NCBI GenBank assembly: GCA_018645865.1
Contig: JABGVU010000079.1
Span: 1 to 38,597 of the forward strand
Length of the DNA: 38,597 nt
Source: Flavobacteriales bacterium
GTDB lineage: Bacteria; Bacteroidota; Bacteroidia; Flavobacteriales; BACL11
Reading direction: 5' to 3'
Part shown: in pieces, positions 38,170 through 38,597 of the stretch
Layout: each line of letters begins with the position of its first letter
How positions within the stretch are numbered: the stretch's first letter is position 1
The notes under the pieces: generated by a model
Database searches by the model: none
What the model was told of the DNA's origin: nothing
What the model saw: the letters and a program-made list of their open reading frames with translations, nothing else
Made by a program: the position numbers and the translations under genes

Positions 38170-38454
38170 ATGGCAGAAAACGCAACAGTTTGGGAGGTAT
38201 TTATTCAGAGTAAAAATGGTCTAGCACACAAGCATGTAGGAAATGTACATGCTGATGATAAAGTGATGGCTTTGGAAAATGCAAGAGATTTATACACAAG
38301 AAGAAATGAAGGTTCGTGCATTTGGGTTGTAAAATCAGAATATATTGTATCATCAGAAACAGAAGATAGTGAAGCATTTTTTGACCCCTCAAATGATAAA
38401 ATGTATCGTCATCCTACTTTCTACACTATGCCTGATGGAGCAAAACATATTTAA
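38170..38454 (+). CDS. paaB: 1,2-phenylacetyl-CoA epoxidase subunit PaaB
   Basis: WEVFIQSKNGLAHKHVGNVHADDKVMALENARDLYTRRNEGSCIWVV. Confidence 0.95.
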   Translation: MAENATVWEVFIQSKNGLAHKHVGNVHADDKVMALENARDLYTRRNEGSCIWVVKSEYIVSSETEDSEAFFDPSNDKMYRHPTFYTMPDGAKHI

Positions 38455-38456
38455 GC

Positions 38457-38597
38457 ATGAGTAGTTTATTTACATATACTTTACGAATTGCGGATAGCTC
38501 TCTAATTCTAGGACAAAGAATGTCAGAGTGGTGTTCAAACGGACCTACTTTAGAGGAAGACATTGCAATGTCTAACATTTCACTAGATATGTTCGGA
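38457..38597 (+). CDS. paaC: 1,2-phenylacetyl-CoA epoxidase subunit PaaC, truncated by window end
   Basis: MSSLFTYTLRIADSSLILGQRMSEWCSNGPTLEEDIAMSNISLDMFG, directly after paaB. Confidence 0.9.
   Translation, partial: MSSLFTYTLRIADSSLILGQRMSEWCSNGPTLEEDIAMSNISLDMFG

Noticed and set aside
37702-38392. Minus-strand ORFs opposite paaA and paaB
   Set aside because: Antisense to highly conserved paa genes; no plausible product

Overview
AT-rich chromosomal window from a Bacteroidota (Flavobacteriales-like) genome. Supporting signs are Bacteroidetes-type -7 boxes (TAnnTTTG), T9SS C-terminal domains, CKKD-type lipoproteins and the CTDxxAxNY...DDGSC motif. I saw no tRNA, rRNA, CRISPR array, phage or IS element. 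Housekeeping genes recognised: an LptA/OstA-like protein (5' truncated), a Cys/Met-type PLP enzyme, an OmpA/PD40 protein, queE, ftcD, yjdM, rlmF, lpxB, surE, a YugP-like protease, yaaA, an EamA transporter, a TlpA-like thioredoxin protein, a long dapF-GNAT-multihaem cytochrome-mltG-phosphohexomutase-DUF2279-Smr run, gap, and a divergent paaE / paaABC locus (paaC truncated). The most unusual region is 14085-23540 (minus strand). It is a tightly packed eight-gene cell-surface operon encoding a Kazal/WDC-repeat secreted protein, four lipoproteins (one with a CX4CH haem-like motif, two with repeated YxxLLxRxPTxxE-like motifs), a Tat-exported alkaline-phosphatase/DUF1501-like protein, a 1357-aa CUB/MAM/PKD-like T9SS type-B giant and a membrane microprotein. 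It has a perfect 11-bp inverted repeat just upstream. I propose it is a disassembled, surface-tethered relative of the planctomycetal PSCyt/DUF1549/DUF1553 + DUF1501 gene pairs. All calls come from reading the sequence; no database search was run.
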